Source: Corynebacterium endometrii | Lineage (GTDB): Bacteria; Actinomycetota; Actinomycetes; Mycobacteriales; Mycobacteriaceae | Direction of reading: 5' to 3' | Assembly: GCF_004795735.1 (NCBI RefSeq) | Contig: NZ_CP039247.1 | Location: forward strand, 1,364,001 to 1,428,000 | Length of the DNA stretch: 64,000 bases | Shown here: piece after piece, positions 11,065 through 20,899 of the stretch | How the letters are laid out: every line of letters begins with the position of its first letter | How positions within the stretch are numbered: the stretch's first letter is position 1 | Notes under the pieces: generated by a model | Database searches by the model: none | Told to the model about the DNA's origin: nothing | Seen by the model: the letters and a program-made list of their open reading frames with translations, nothing else | Made by a program: the position numbers and the translations under genes

Positions 11065-12266
11065 GGCGTGTGCGGCCCTAAGCGGATGGCCATTTCTTGG
11101 GCGAAGGATGATACCCCTTCGCTTTCCGGATCCCCCCAGTGCCCCGCGAAACGCATGAGGGCCTCGAAGGTCTCATACAAATCACGGCGGATGAGCTTGT
11201 CTTCCTCGGTAAAGGGACCGCGGTCCGGGGAACGCAGGAATGAGGCCCCGGCGCTGCCGTACTCCTCGCGCGCACCCTGCGCCAGGTCCACAACCCCGTC
11301 GAGGCTTCCGGCAAACATGGTGGCCACTGACGAAAATGCCCAACCGATCATGCAGGCAACCACCAGGCGGTCCTGCACGTGCTTATCCGCGAGTCCAGGC
11401 CACACGCCCCGTACCTCGCGCGCCCACGCAGCCTGGAAGGCCGCGGCCTCTGCGTCGGAGATGGACCGGGCGAAAAGGAATTGGGGGAAGCCCGCGACTA
11501 CGCACGCAACATCGAAGCACACGTTGCGGAAGCCCGCCCACTCGTAATCCAGGAAGTGAACGCGCTTGCCCACAATCACGTTGTCCGGCGACAGGTCAAA
11601 GGGGGTAAACGCCAACTCGTGACCAGATTGCAAAGTCTCCTGCGCGGTGATGGCCAAGCGGCGAACCTCATCGGGGACCACCACCCCAGCCTCGGCAATC
11701 AAGTCAGCGCCAATGGCAATGGAGGCTCGGAGGGAATCGTCACGCAATTTCTGCATCTCACCGAATTCGGGATACTGGCGCAGCATGCGATTGAGAAGCG
11801 CGTTGTAATCCGATTCCCGCCCCGCGGTGCCCGCGTGCATCTGGCCCAGTTCCGTGCCCAGGGACCGCAAAACATTGAGGCGCTGTTCGTCACCAGCCCG
11901 CGTCAGCAAGTCGATCAGCGTATCGGAATCGCCAGCATCGGAGAGAACCAGGATGCGCTGCCCCATATCGTAGGCCAGAAGAACCGGGCCGGGGCGTACC
12001 TCTTCCGGCAGGGACGTGGTGAACTGGTACGCCACCACCTCGCGCAGCAGTGCTGCATCATCAATCAGGTTGCCGGAGACCGGCGTGTACTTAATGACCA
12101 CCGACCGGTGGGGCAAGAACGCCGAAGGCGCAACCTTAGCCCGCACTACCGTGGCTTGACCCGAACCGCTCAATACGGTGACGTCACTCAGCTCTGGAGC
12201 GCCTCCGTATCGAGAAGTGAGCAGATCGTAAGCGATCTCCACGACTTGGTCTACGTTCAGTTCCAC
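11061..12266 (-). CDS. APH/choline-kinase-fold phosphotransferase, substrate unknown
   Basis: A 401-residue protein of the aminoglycoside phosphotransferase / choline kinase superfamily. The N-lobe includes the VVIKYTP strand with a candidate ATP-binding Lys. The catalytic loop reads PFDLSPDN (residues 222-229). Asp224 and Asn229 match the HxDxxxxN Brenner motif, but the His position is Pro222. The metal-binding Asp is present in LDYEWAGF. It is translationally coupled to rarA (4-bp overlap). The substrate is not identifiable. The family includes small-molecule kinases as well as antibiotic kinases, and nothing here points to resistance. Start is GTG. Confidence 0.75.
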   Translation of the reverse strand: MELNVDQVVEIAYDLLTSRYGGAPELSDVTVLSGSGQATVVRAKVAPSAFLPHRSVVIKYTPVSGNLIDDAALLREVVAYQFTTSLPEEVRPGPVLLAYDMGQRILVLSDAGDSDTLIDLLTRAGDEQRLNVLRSLGTELGQMHAGTAGRESDYNALLNRMLRQYPEFGEMQKLRDDSLRASIAIGADLIAEAGVVVPDEVRRLAITAQETLQSGHELAFTPFDLSPDNVIVGKRVHFLDYEWAGFRNVCFDVACVVAGFPQFLFARSISDAEAAAFQAAWAREVRGVWPGLADKHVQDRLVVACMIGWAFSSVATMFAGSLDGVVDLAQGAREEYGSAGASFLRSPDRGPFTEEDKLIRRDLYETFEALMRFAGHWGDPESEGVSSFAQEMAIRLGPHTP

Positions 12267-12392
12267 GAAATCTGTCCTTGCAGGGTTGCTTCCAGCGCCC
12301 TATCCGGGCGCCTCTTGACAATGCCCACCGGCCGCTGGCCCTGTATAGCTAATTCCTACTGGGCTCGAAACGGCGCGATGGGCGATAGTCTA

Positions 12393-12447
12393 CCGCCGCT
12401 ATAAAGCCGGCGGGTCGGGTGCATGTAAACGCGCACGTCTGCACCCG
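12393..12447 (-). terminator. Tandem hairpins after aspS
   Basis: Two adjacent perfect hairpins lie just past the aspS stop. One has arms CGGGTGCA and TGCACCCG (12416-12423 / 12440-12447). The other has CCGCCG and CGGCGG (12393-12398 / 12408-12413). Neither has a strong T run after it on the minus strand. They probably terminate or attenuate aspS transcription ahead of the kinase-rarA pair. Confidence 0.5.
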
Positions 12448-12472
12448 ATTCAGGTAATGACGGACCGAGCGG

Positions 12473-14290
12473 CTACTTAGCCTTCTGGGCCTTGGAATCC
12501 TTGCCGTCCTTGGCCTTCTCTGGCTTGAAGTCCACGCCAGTTTCCTTGCGCTGCGCCGCTGGAATTGGGGCTGGAGCATCGGTGAGCGGATCCACGCCGC
12601 CACCGGACTTGGGGAACGCGATGACGTCACGAATGGATTCAAAACCGCCGAGCAGGGAGACAATACGGTCCCAGCCAAAGGCGATACCGCCGTGTGGTGG
12701 GGCGCCGTAGGAGAACGCGTCCAGCAAGAATCCGAACTTCTCCTGGGCCTCGTCCTCGCCGATGCCCATCACATCGAAGACGCGCTTTTGCACATCCTGC
12801 TGGTGAATACGGATGGAGCCGCCGCCAATTTCGTTGCCGTTGCAGACGATGTCATAGGCGTAGGCCGTGGCCTCACCCGGATTCTGGTCGAAGCTGTCCA
12901 GCCACTCTGGCTTCGGAGAGGTAAAGGCGTGGTGAACGGCGGTCCACTTGGAGTGGCCCAGTGCCACGTCGCCGGACGCGGTTGCGTCCGCGGCCGGCTC
13001 GAACAACGGAGCGTCGACGACCCAAGTAAAGGCCCAGTCGCCCTCCTTGATAAGCCCCAGCTTCTCGGCGATTTCACCGCGGGCGGCGCCCAGCAGGGCG
13101 CGGGAGGACTTGGTATCGCCAGCGGCGAAGAAGATGCAGTCACCGGGTTTAGCGCCGACGTGGGAAGCAATTCCCTCACGCTCTGCGTCGGTGATGTTCT
13201 TGGCCACAGGTCCGCCAAGCTCTCCGTCTTCACCTACGAGGATGTAGGCCAATCCCTTGGCACCACGCTGCTTCGCCCACTCCTGCCAAGCGTCGAGCTG
13301 GCGGCGCGGCTGGGATGCGCCACCCTCCATTACTACCGCGCCAACGTACTCATTCTGGAATACGCGGAACGTGGTGTCCTTGAAGAAATCCGTACACTCC
13401 ACAATCTCAATATCGAAACGCAGATCGGGCTTGTCGGAGCCGTACTTCTTCATGGCCTCCGCGTAAGTCATGCGAGGAATTGGAGTGGTGATCTCATAGC
13501 CGATGAGCTTCCACAGTTCTGCGACGATCTCTTCCGCGAGGGCGATAACGTCCTCTTGGTCAACGAAAGACATCTCGATATCGAGCTGGGTGAACTCCGG
13601 CTGGCGGTCAGCGCGGAAATCCTCATCGCGGTAGCAGCGAGCGATCTGGTAGTAGCGTTCCATGCCCGCCACCATGAGCAACTGCTTAAACAGCTGTGGG
13701 GACTGCGGCAGCGCGTACCACGAACCCGGCTTCAGGCGCGCGGGTACTAGGAAGTCGCGGGCGCCCTCTGGAGTGGAACGGGTCAGGGTCGGAGTCTCAA
13801 TCTCCGTAAATTCATGCTTGTCCAGTACCTTGCGGGCCGCACGATTGGCGGCCGAGCGCAGACGCAGTGCATCGCCCTGGGTCTTGCGGCGCAGATCCAG
13901 GTAGCGGTAGCGCAGGCGCGCCTCTTCTCCTACCTCACCTGAGGAGGATGGGTCATCAATCTGGAATGGCAGGGCCGCGGACTTGTTGAGGACCTCGAGG
14001 TCGGTGACGTTGACCTCGATCTCACCCGACGGCAGGTTAGGGTTTTCCGAGCCCTCCGGGCGCGGTTCAACTACACCAGTTACCTTGACACAGAACTCGG
14101 AACGCAGGTCATGGGCGCGCTCTGCTACCTCGGACTCGCGGAACACTACCTGAGCGATGCCGGAACGGTCACGCAGGTCGATGAAGATCACACCACCGTG
14201 GTCACGGCGGCGAGAAACCCAACCAGTCAGGGTTACGGTCTGCCCAGCGATGTCCTTGCGGAGTTCGCCTGCCAAATGGGTACGCAGCAC
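12473..14290 (-). CDS. aspS: Aspartyl-tRNA synthetase
   Basis: Class IIb synthetase of 605 residues with an N-terminal OB-fold anticodon-binding domain ([16 protein letters not shown]). The catalytic core carries motif 2 ([19 protein letters not shown]), the bacterial GAD insertion, and motif 3 ([13 protein letters not shown]). A Lys-rich C-terminal tail follows the core and resembles tails in other actinobacterial AspRS. Many actinobacteria lack AsnRS and use a non-discriminating AspRS with GatCAB; that cannot be settled here. Start is GTG. The upstream 336 bp are non-coding. Confidence 0.97.
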   Translation of the reverse strand: MLRTHLAGELRKDIAGQTVTLTGWVSRRRDHGGVIFIDLRDRSGIAQVVFRESEVAERAHDLRSEFCVKVTGVVEPRPEGSENPNLPSGEIEVNVTDLEVLNKSAALPFQIDDPSSSGEVGEEARLRYRYLDLRRKTQGDALRLRSAANRAARKVLDKHEFTEIETPTLTRSTPEGARDFLVPARLKPGSWYALPQSPQLFKQLLMVAGMERYYQIARCYRDEDFRADRQPEFTQLDIEMSFVDQEDVIALAEEIVAELWKLIGYEITTPIPRMTYAEAMKKYGSDKPDLRFDIEIVECTDFFKDTTFRVFQNEYVGAVVMEGGASQPRRQLDAWQEWAKQRGAKGLAYILVGEDGELGGPVAKNITDAEREGIASHVGAKPGDCIFFAAGDTKSSRALLGAARGEIAEKLGLIKEGDWAFTWVVDAPLFEPAADATASGDVALGHSKWTAVHHAFTSPKPEWLDSFDQNPGEATAYAYDIVCNGNEIGGGSIRIHQQDVQKRVFDVMGIGEDEAQEKFGFLLDAFSYGAPPHGGIAFGWDRIVSLLGGFESIRDVIAFPKSGGGVDPLTDAPAPIPAAQRKETGVDFKPEKAKDGKDSKAQKAK

Positions 14291-14626
14291 TTTGAAGCCT
14301 CAACTTCCACTAATAACTTGTCTTCTTTTCACTCCTACTAGTCCGCTGCCCATACTCGGATATAAGCCAGAGCATGCCAAAGCAGCGACCACCCAAGAGT
14401 CACAACGGGACAAAGTCTACATTGTTTGGCCCGTAAAGCCCGCACTAGGTGGAATCTAGCGCGAATAATGTTTCGTAACCGCTAGCGCGCCGGCGCTGAG
14501 TGGGGCCTTCGCAGTCACGTTTGAATTGCGGCTGGGTGCTACCCAAAACTGAAAGCCTGGAAGACTTTTGGTGAAAATTTCTCCTCCAAAGGCCGCAATC
14601 CGGAGCCCGTGTGGCAATATCAAGCC
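14291..14626. other. Divergent aspS / ypfJ intergenic region
   Basis: No gene or RNA family was recognised in these 336 bases. The region must hold the aspS promoter (minus) and the metallopeptidase promoter (plus). A TAGACT-like -10 on the minus strand at 14414-14419 and a CAATAT element just before the plus-strand gene are weak candidates, neither with a convincing -35. A GGGTGG string upstream of aspS is not enough to call a T-box. Confidence 0.4.
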
Positions 14627-15526
14627 ATGACATTTCGCAAAGGAGCTGACTACAGCGCACGTTCAAATACACGTACCGGTGGCGGCGGCCGCGGTGGAAC
14701 TATCGCCGCCGGCGGCGGCATTGGCTCGCTACTGCTCATTGGCCTGTTCCTATTGATGGGCGGCAATCCAGGGGACCTGGGCGGCCTCGTGGGCGGCGGC
14801 CAATCCAACCAGGGACAGGTTGAGTCCGCGCAGGATTCTGATGCCTTGGCGCACTGCAATTCCGCGGAGTCTGCCAATAAGTATGCCGAGTGTCGCGTGC
14901 AATTTGCCGCCAAGTCCGTCGATGACGTGTGGACCAACGTACTGCCCGCCGAGGCCGGAATTGACTACGTGCAGGGCGGTCTGGTGATTTTCCAAGACAC
15001 TACCCAGTCCGGCTGTGGTTATGCATCCGCGCAGACCGGCCCGTTCTACTGCCCCGCGGACCAGAGCTCTTATTTCGATGTGTCCTTCTTTAATCAGCTA
15101 GAGCAGATGGGCGGCGATAACGCTCCTTTGGCACAGATGTACATCGTCGCACATGAGTTTGGCCACCACATCCAGCAACTCGAGGGAACGCTGAGCCTCT
15201 CTAACTACAACGAGCCGGGAGAGGATTCCAATGCTGTGAAAATTGAGCTCCAGGCCGATTGCTATGCCGGCTTGTGGGCGCATCATGCCGACGAAGGCGA
15301 GGATGCCTTCCTCGAGAAGATCACAGATGAGCAGGTGCGTTCGGCAATCGATACCGCCCGCGCGGTGGGTGACGATAATATCCAGCGCCGCTCCGGCGGG
15401 GAGGTTCGACCGGACCAGTGGACCCACGGTTCTTCAGAGCAGCGCCAGAATGCGTTCCTGACTGGCTACCGTGAGGGCACCATGGCCTCCTGTGACACCC
15501 TCGAGCGTGGCGTGTACAACTCCTAA
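14627..15526 (+). CDS. YpfJ-family neutral zinc metallopeptidase, membrane-anchored
   Basis: A 299-residue protein of the YpfJ/KPN_02809 putative metallopeptidase family. A short basic N-terminus and Gly-rich stretch precede one transmembrane segment at about residues 27-43. The large domain outside the membrane contains the zinc motif HEFGHH (His176, Glu177, His180) and a later ELQADCYAGLWAHH segment expected to give the third ligand. The substrate is unknown for this family. The start is ATG 14627, where the basic MTFRKGADYS sequence begins; there is no clear ribosome site, and a CAATAT box 6 bases upstream would fit a leaderless transcript. A terminator follows. Confidence 0.88.
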   Translation: MTFRKGADYSARSNTRTGGGGRGGTIAAGGGIGSLLLIGLFLLMGGNPGDLGGLVGGGQSNQGQVESAQDSDALAHCNSAESANKYAECRVQFAAKSVDDVWTNVLPAEAGIDYVQGGLVIFQDTTQSGCGYASAQTGPFYCPADQSSYFDVSFFNQLEQMGGDNAPLAQMYIVAHEFGHHIQQLEGTLSLSNYNEPGEDSNAVKIELQADCYAGLWAHHADEGEDAFLEKITDEQVRSAIDTARAVGDDNIQRRSGGEVRPDQWTHGSSEQRQNAFLTGYREGTMASCDTLERGVYNS

Positions 15527-15541
15527 AACATGCTTTTGCGT

Positions 15542-15582
15542 CCCCTGATTGCCCACTGCCGATGCAGCCGGGAAGTCAGGGG
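15542..15582 (+). terminator. Predicted terminator after the metallopeptidase gene
   Basis: Inverted repeat CCCCTGA (15542-15548... arm to 15548) and TCAGGGG (15576-15582) with an inner CTGC/GCAG hairpin (15556-15567), followed by TTT. It lies 15 bp past the stop codon and separates the gene from the CBS gene downstream. Confidence 0.65.
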
Positions 15583-15649
15583 TTTGCGCTGAGACCAGAC
15601 TGCCTCCTATCCCTAGCACGTGACCACCGCGTTCATTAGAGTCGAGGGC

Positions 15650-16390
15650 ATGAATGACTCTTCGAAGGCGCATACCTCACGTGCTATCCCCTTCCTTGCG
15701 GCTTTCAACAACATTGAGTCGCACCTGCGCGCGGTGCTAAACGCCAAGCGTTCTGACTCGTTTTGGTGGATGGTTGACCGGGCCCGCGACCACCACATGC
15801 TCAGCGCGCGTCAGGCCGAGGTTCTCAAGGACTACGGGAATCTCCGAAACGCTATCTCGCACGGCCGTTACAATGACGGGCAAACTATTGCGGAACCGCA
15901 CCCGCAGGTGGTCAAGGAGATTGAGAACCTCGAACGGCTGCTTACCAATCCCCCGGCGGCCCTCGATATCCTGGGGCAAGCGCGCGTGGAAACCCTTGCT
16001 TCCAACGACTCAATCAACTCCGCTCTGAAGCTCATCCGGACAAAGGGCTATTCGCAAATCCCGATTTACGACGCTGGCAATTTCACCGCGTTGTTGACCA
16101 CGAATGTCATCACCCACTGGGTTGCCGCCGACCTTGCCGATAACAATCACCTGGATGCCCGCACAGTGGGTGAGGTCTTGAGATTCGGCGAGCCCGTCGA
16201 CCGTGCGGTGTTTCTGCCGCGCAACGCCAGCGCGCAGGAGGCCTTAGACGCAGCACTGGATCCGGGCAAAGATGGAACTCATGCTTTTGCGGTTATCCTG
16301 ACTGAAACGGGCAAACCCAATCAAACTCCGCTGCGCATAATAACCTCATCTGACCTGGCCGCGCTCCTAGAGGCCGTTGAATGGGAATAA
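15650..16390 (+). CDS. CBS-pair protein with N-terminal HEPN-like domain
   Basis: The 246-residue protein has two parts. Residues about 10-95 are a helical domain containing Arg66-Asn-Ala-Ile-Ser-His71, which fits the RNxxxH signature of HEPN-fold ribonucleases, in the context LRNAISHGRY. Residues about 105-245 look like two CBS repeats: VETLASNDSINSALKLI... followed by an SQIPIYD strand, then a second repeat ending in RIITSSDLAALLEAVE. CBS pairs usually bind adenine nucleotides. The start was placed at ATG 15650 rather than the upstream GTG 15620 because GAGGG precedes it. No antitoxin-like partner adjoins it. Function is not established; HEPN is an inference from one motif and helical pattern. 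Confidence 0.72.
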   Translation: MNDSSKAHTSRAIPFLAAFNNIESHLRAVLNAKRSDSFWWMVDRARDHHMLSARQAEVLKDYGNLRNAISHGRYNDGQTIAEPHPQVVKEIENLERLLTNPPAALDILGQARVETLASNDSINSALKLIRTKGYSQIPIYDAGNFTALLTTNVITHWVAADLADNNHLDARTVGEVLRFGEPVDRAVFLPRNASAQEALDAALDPGKDGTHAFAVILTETGKPNQTPLRIITSSDLAALLEAVEWE

Positions 16391-16430
16391 AACCTCCTAT
16401 CAATGTAGAGTTATTTTTAACCGGAGACCC

Positions 16431-16469
16431 CTTGTCTCACATCTAAGACAAGCCAGACGAGGGCTTGCC
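16431..16469 (+). promoter_or_regulatory. Overlapping dyads between the CBS gene and sdaA
   Basis: A perfect 7-bp inverted repeat CTTGTCT (16431-16437) / AGACAAG (16446-16452) is followed by CAAGCC / GGCTTG with a 7-base loop. The CAAG of the right arm of the first repeat is also the left arm of the second, so the two hairpins exclude each other in RNA. It lies about 190 bp before the sdaA start. It may be an operator, a weak terminator for the CBS gene, or an attenuator. The rest of the 252-bp spacer shows no gene. Confidence 0.4.
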
Positions 16470-16642
16470 TTTAATGATGCCTGCACGGCGCGCTACCATG
16501 GATAAGGCATGACACGGAAGAAATAAGAATTGGCCTCGATTCGCCAAGACCTCGTGGTGAACTTACCTCCGTTGCCGCTCATCCCTTACTTGAAGTCAAG
16601 TGAGCAGGCAGCAAGAAACAATTTTCCGAAGGAGCTAATTAC

Positions 16643-18052
16643 GTGGCAATTAGTGTGACTGAAATCTTTTCCATTGGTATTGGCCCATCCTCCTCGCACA
16701 CAGTGGGCCCAATGCGCGCGGCCAAGGTTTTTGCCGAGTCGCTGCCCCAATACCCGGCAAAGGTTCACACCGAATTACGGGGGTCCTTGGCCGCGACCGG
16801 CAAGGGGCACGCCACGGATCGAGCGGTAATCCTCGGATTAGCCGGATGGGATCCGCTAAGCGTTCCATTGGATGCAGAACCCCAGGCGGGCAGCATCATC
16901 CCCTCTACAGGGTCAATAACTGGCCCTAATGGCACGGTGGAATTCTCCATCGCTTTCAACAGCACTCCTGTAGCGCAGCATCCGAACTGCCTAATCTTTT
17001 CCGCGTGGGATGCGGATGGCAACGAGTTAGCCACTAACGCGCACTACTTTTCGGTCGGTGGCGGGTTCATCCTCTCCGAGGAAGAACTCAACGAGGAGCT
17101 AGGGGCCAACGATGAGGTTCCCGCCGGCCTGGCCGCGGGCCCCACCACCGAGGAGGTTCCATACCCCTTTTCTACCGGTGCCGAATTGCTAGCAATATGC
17201 AAGGAGCAGGACCTGGCCATCTGGGAGGTCGTGCTGGCTAACCAGTCTCATATCCATGCAGCGGATGGCGGCGCCGATTTCGTCCACGCCCACCTGGATC
17301 TGTGCTGGGAGATTATGCGCGAGTGCGTCACGGCCGGAATTTCAACCACCGGTATCTTGCCCGGCGGGTTGAATGTGACCCGCCGCGCACCGCAGATGTA
17401 CAAGCGCCTCATCAATGAGCATATGGAGGAAAATTGGGGCCTGTCCGCCATGGACTGGGTAAACCTCTACGCGCTGGCCGTCAATGAGCAAAATGCTGCC
17501 GGCGGCCGTGTCATTACCGCCCCCACCAATGGTGCCTGCGGAATTATCCCCGCCGTACTCCACTACGCGCGTGACTTCATGGCTGATTTCACCCGAAATG
17601 ACGCTCGCCGTTTCCTGCTAACTGCCGCCGCGATTGCCCTGATCATCAAGATTAACGCCTCGATTTCCGGCGCCGAGGTGGGCTGCCAAGGCGAGGTGGG
17701 TTCCGCTTCTTCAATGGCGGCCGCCGGCATGGCGGAGCTGCTCGGGGCGACCCCGGTCCAGGTCGAAAATGCCGCTGAAATCGCGCTCGAGCATAACCTT
17801 GGCCTCACGTGCGACCCGGTAGGTGGTTTGGTACAGATTCCTTGCATTGAGCGCAACGCTATCGGCGCGGTTAAGTCCATCAATGCGGCCCGGCTCGCCC
17901 GTATGGGTGAGGGCACCAACCGCGTCAGCCTGGACGATGCAGTGCACACGATGGCGGAAACCGGCCGGGACATGCTGGTCAAGTACAAGGAGACCTCCGT
18001 TGGCGGCCTGGCTAAAACCATGGGATTCTCCGTCTCCCAGGTGGAGTGCTAG
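16643..18052 (+). CDS. sdaA: L-serine ammonia-lyase (serine deaminase), single chain
   Basis: Iron-sulfur enzyme that deaminates L-serine to pyruvate and ammonia. The 469-residue chain joins the ACT-like beta domain (N-terminal, [12 protein letters not shown]) and the catalytic alpha domain. The [4Fe-4S] cysteines are visible in [17 protein letters not shown] and CDPVGG...IPCIERN. The C-terminal TMAETGRDM...[10 protein letters not shown] segment is typical. The GTG start has AAGGAG 8 bases upstream. A bidirectional terminator shared with hisS follows. Confidence 0.96.
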   Translation: MAISVTEIFSIGIGPSSSHTVGPMRAAKVFAESLPQYPAKVHTELRGSLAATGKGHATDRAVILGLAGWDPLSVPLDAEPQAGSIIPSTGSITGPNGTVEFSIAFNSTPVAQHPNCLIFSAWDADGNELATNAHYFSVGGGFILSEEELNEELGANDEVPAGLAAGPTTEEVPYPFSTGAELLAICKEQDLAIWEVVLANQSHIHAADGGADFVHAHLDLCWEIMRECVTAGISTTGILPGGLNVTRRAPQMYKRLINEHMEENWGLSAMDWVNLYALAVNEQNAAGGRVITAPTNGACGIIPAVLHYARDFMADFTRNDARRFLLTAAAIALIIKINASISGAEVGCQGEVGSASSMAAAGMAELLGATPVQVENAAEIALEHNLGLTCDPVGGLVQIPCIERNAIGAVKSINAARLARMGEGTNRVSLDDAVHTMAETGRDMLVKYKETSVGGLAKTMGFSVSQVEC

Positions 18053-18130
18053 GGCTTAGCGTTCCAACCCACCGGGCCCGGTAACCCCAGCAAATAAGCA
18101 AGGGCGCGGCACCGGGTAGAAGCCAAAGAG

Positions 18131-18181
18131 AAGCTCCCCTCCGCCCGTTGACTTCGAACCGTCGCGGGTGGAAGGGAGCTT
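18131..18181. terminator. Bidirectional terminator between sdaA and hisS
   Basis: Long imperfect hairpin with outer arms AAGCTCCC (18131-18138) and GGGAGCTT (18174-18181) and inner TCC-CCCG / CGGG-GGA pairs. It is followed by TTTT on the plus strand and by a T-rich run on the minus strand. It lies between the convergent sdaA and hisS stops. Confidence 0.8.
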
Positions 18182-18200
18182 TTCGCGATCCTTTACGTGG

Positions 18201-19481
18201 CTAGCCGAGCTTGCCGGCTACAACCCGAGCAATATCGGCCAAGGGGACATCGGTCTGCTCGTGCGCCTCCAGGTCTTTGAGGGCCACGGTGCCATTGTCC
18301 AATTCCTGGTCGCCTAGGACTAGAGCGAAGCGAGCGCCAGCCCTATCCGCGCCCTTCATGGCGCCCTTGAGGCCACGGTCGCCGAAAGACATATCGGAAG
18401 AAATACCGGCCTTACGCAGTTCATTGATAACAACCGTCATTGCCTTTTTCGCCTCGAGGCCCAGAGCTACGCCGAACACGTCCACGCGGCGGTCAACCCC
18501 ATCGAGGGTGATCTCCTCAGCCTCCAGCGCGAGGACCGCGCGGTCTACGCCCAGGCCGTAGCCAATTCCGGACAGATCCTGGCCTCCGAGCTGAGCCATT
18601 AGGCCGTCATATCGGCCGCCGCCGCCGATGCCGGACTGGGCACCCAGGCCATCATGAACAAACTCGAAGCAGGTCTTGGTGTAATAATCCAACCCACGAA
18701 CCATACGGGGGTTGACGACGTAATCTACGCCCATGTCTGCCAGCAATCCGGTGACGGTCTCAAAATGCTCCCGGCACTCTGGAGACAGGTAATCCAGCAT
18801 CAACGGTGCGTCGGCGGTGGCTTCTTGCATTTCGGGGCGCTTATCGTCAAGCACGCGCAGAGGATTAATCTCCGCTCGGCGACGCGTCTCCTCATCCAAA
18901 TCGAGCTTGAATAGGAATTCCTGAAGCTTATCGCGGTACTCAGGGCGGCACGTGTTATCGCCCAAGCTCGTGACCTCGAGGCGGTATCCGCTCAGGCCAA
19001 GAGCCTTGTATGTGCGGTCCGCGAGTGCAATTACCTCAGCATCAAGGGCCGGGTCATCCACACCAATCGCCTCAACGCCCACCTGCTGCAGCTGGCGGTA
19101 GCGGCCGGCCTGTGGTCGCTCGTAGCGGAAAAACGGCCCGTAGTACGCAAGCTTGACCGGCAATTGGCCGCGATCCAAGTTGTGCTGGATCACAGACCGC
19201 ATTACGCCAGCGGTTCCTTCCGGGCGCAGCGTAACAGAGCGGTCACCACGATCCGCGAAGGTGTACATTTCCTTGCTGACCACGTCCGTGGACTCACCCA
19301 CTCCGCGTGCAAAAAGTGTGGTGTCCTCAAAAATTGGCAGCTCAATATGCTGGAAACCAGACAAATGCGCCTGCTCCACCATTGTTTGGCGAACCTTGTA
19401 GAACGTCGCCGATGACGGTGGGATGTATTCCGGCACGCCCTTCGGGGCGGCCAATGCCTTGAACTTCTTTGAATCACTCAC
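18201..19481 (-). CDS. hisS: Histidyl-tRNA synthetase
   Basis: Class II synthetase of 426 residues. Motif 1 ([15 protein letters not shown]), motif 2 ([17 protein letters not shown]), the His-specific [14 protein letters not shown] loop and motif 3 ([10 protein letters not shown]) are all seen. The C-terminal alpha/beta anticodon-binding domain starts near residue 330 (VDVFGVALG). Start is GTG. It lies 5 bp after the MBL hydrolase gene, so the two are probably co-transcribed; the same pair is recalled in mycobacteria. Confidence 0.97.
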   Translation of the reverse strand: MSDSKKFKALAAPKGVPEYIPPSSATFYKVRQTMVEQAHLSGFQHIELPIFEDTTLFARGVGESTDVVSKEMYTFADRGDRSVTLRPEGTAGVMRSVIQHNLDRGQLPVKLAYYGPFFRYERPQAGRYRQLQQVGVEAIGVDDPALDAEVIALADRTYKALGLSGYRLEVTSLGDNTCRPEYRDKLQEFLFKLDLDEETRRRAEINPLRVLDDKRPEMQEATADAPLMLDYLSPECREHFETVTGLLADMGVDYVVNPRMVRGLDYYTKTCFEFVHDGLGAQSGIGGGGRYDGLMAQLGGQDLSGIGYGLGVDRAVLALEAEEITLDGVDRRVDVFGVALGLEAKKAMTVVINELRKAGISSDMSFGDRGLKGAMKGADRAGARFALVLGDQELDNGTVALKDLEAHEQTDVPLADIARVVAGKLG

Positions 19482-19486
19482 AGCGA

Positions 19487-20134
19487 TTAAATTACCTCAC
19501 GGATAGTACGAAGGAATGGATTGGTAGCACGTTCCACACGCATGGTCGTGGTGGGACCGTGCCCGGGCAGCAGCGTGAGGGCATCGTCCATGGCCCACAC
19601 TGGCCCGGCTAATGTGCGCTTCATAGCCGCGTCGTCAGAATGCTCCAAATCGGTTCGCCCAATGGAACCGCGAAAGATGACGTCCCCAACGAGAGCGAAC
19701 TCTTCTGTTACAAGCAACACGGACCCTGGTGAATGCCCCGGGGCGTGGCGAACCTCGAAGCTCAGCCCGCATGATTCAAACGTGCCGCCATCCTCAAGGT
19801 AACGCACGTCATCGATTGCCACCATGTCCTTGGCGTTGAACAACAGCTGGGACTCCGGCGAGACGCCAGCCCCGTCCTCCAGCATGAACTCGTCATTACG
19901 GTGAATGTAGACCGGCAGGCTTTTCAACCTGGCTAAGTCACCGGCCTCACGGGTGTGGTCAAGGTGCCCGTGGGTCAGCACGATGGCGTCAATGGTTAGC
20001 CGCTTTTCTTCTACGAGTTCAAGCACCCTGCCCATTGCGTGCATCCCCGGGTCAACCACGAAGCAGTGCCCCTCGTTGGCCACAACGAAGGTATTCGTTT
20101 TGTACGGTCCAGCCGCAAAACCCATAATCTCCAT
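19487..20134 (-). CDS. MBL-fold hydrolase, glyoxalase II-like
   Basis: A 215-residue metallo-beta-lactamase-fold protein. The metal motif [13 protein letters not shown] lies near residue 55, with further ligands in [10 protein letters not shown], in LVGDVIF (bridging Asp) and in the final LLPGHGPTT. This pattern is that of the hydroxyacylglutathione hydrolase-like group. In actinobacteria the natural substrate is uncertain because glutathione is absent; mycothiol-linked or persulfide substrates are possibilities. It is upstream of and nearly contiguous with hisS. Confidence 0.88.
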   Translation of the reverse strand: MEIMGFAAGPYKTNTFVVANEGHCFVVDPGMHAMGRVLELVEEKRLTIDAIVLTHGHLDHTREAGDLARLKSLPVYIHRNDEFMLEDGAGVSPESQLLFNAKDMVAIDDVRYLEDGGTFESCGLSFEVRHAPGHSPGSVLLVTEEFALVGDVIFRGSIGRTDLEHSDDAAMKRTLAGPVWAMDDALTLLPGHGPTTTMRVERATNPFLRTIREVI

Positions 20135-20191
20135 GCCCCTACCCTATCCCTAGCTCAACAGCGGTGAGTAGCTAAAGGGGTGGGGATTAGA

Positions 20192-20232
20192 AAACCGGCG
20201 CCACATTGCACCATGCAACGCGGCACCGGTTT
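20192..20232 (-). terminator. Terminator after tpx
   Basis: Arms AAACCGG (20192-20198) and CCGGTTT (20226-20232) with inner GCC/GGC and TTGCA/TGCAA pairing. On the minus strand the stem is followed by a TTTTC run. It lies 24 bp past the tpx stop. Confidence 0.75.
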
Positions 20233-20255
20233 AACTGGAACCAGAAGACTGGGGT

Positions 20256-20747
20256 TTAGTTCAGGGCGGCGAGTGCGGCCTCGTAGTCAGGCTCGGTGGT
20301 GATTTCGTCAACGAGCTCAGTGTAGATGACCTTCTGCTCCTCATCAGTGACGATGACGGCGCGGGCGAGCAGGCCCTTGAGAGGGGAATCGGCCAGGGTC
20401 AGGCCGAAGTCCTCATCGGCGCGAAACGCGGATGCGTTCACGACGTTTTCGATGCCCTCTGCCGCGCAGAAGCGCTCCTGAGCGAAGGGCAGGTCCTTGG
20501 ACACGGAGAGAACCACGGTGTTATCCAGGGCTGCGGCCTTCTCATTGAAGGTGCGCAGAGCCTGGGCGCACACGCCGGTGTCAACGGATGGGAAAAGGGA
20601 GATAACAAGGCGCTTGCCGGCGAAGTCCTCCGCGGTAATATCTGCGAGATCCGAGCCTACGAAGGAGAAAGCAGGAAGCTTATCACCCACGGCTGGAAGT
20701 TCGCCGTTGGTCTGTGCTGGGTTACCTTTGAAAGTTACGTTAGCCAT
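20256..20747 (-). CDS. tpx: Thiol peroxidase (atypical 2-Cys peroxiredoxin)
   Basis: Reduces hydroperoxides using the thioredoxin system; cytoplasmic. The 163-residue protein carries the peroxidatic Cys60 in PSVDTGVC and the resolving Cys94 in ERFCAAEG. The spacing is that of Tpx rather than AhpC or BCP. The ATG at 20747 gives the normal N-terminus [10 protein letters not shown]; the longer frame adds 17 unusual residues and is rejected. It is a single-gene unit with its own terminator, divergent from the cyclophilin gene. Confidence 0.96.
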   Translation of the reverse strand: MANVTFKGNPAQTNGELPAVGDKLPAFSFVGSDLADITAEDFAGKRLVISLFPSVDTGVCAQALRTFNEKAAALDNTVVLSVSKDLPFAQERFCAAEGIENVVNASAFRADEDFGLTLADSPLKGLLARAVIVTDEEQKVIYTELVDEITTEPDYEAALAALN

Positions 20748-20899
20748 GCCCACGAAGATACCCGTGATCCACGCCTGTTCGCCACGTTTTCTTTTCAACT
20801 ACCTTTTCCTTACCCTTTTCCTTCCTCCCGGCCTTTTGGCTACAATCAACCCTGAATTTTCCACCGTCAACGAGGAAAAGTAGAAAAGGGAAACCACTA

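Noticed and set aside
11379-12404. Open frame of 341 codons opposite the APH-like kinase
   Set aside because: Antisense to a coding gene with recognisable kinase motifs; no support of its own.
12692-13750. Open frame of 352 codons opposite aspS
   Set aside because: Antisense shadow of aspS with no recognisable domain and no independent promoter or ribosome site.
14370-14420. T-box-like GGGTGG string upstream of aspS
   Set aside because: Only seven bases agree with the T-box core, and the ACCGCG part is missing. Actinobacterial T-boxes are known mainly at ileS.
15620-15649. Upstream GTG start for the CBS protein
   Set aside because: The ten extra codons lack a ribosome site, whereas ATG 15650 is directly preceded by GAGGG.
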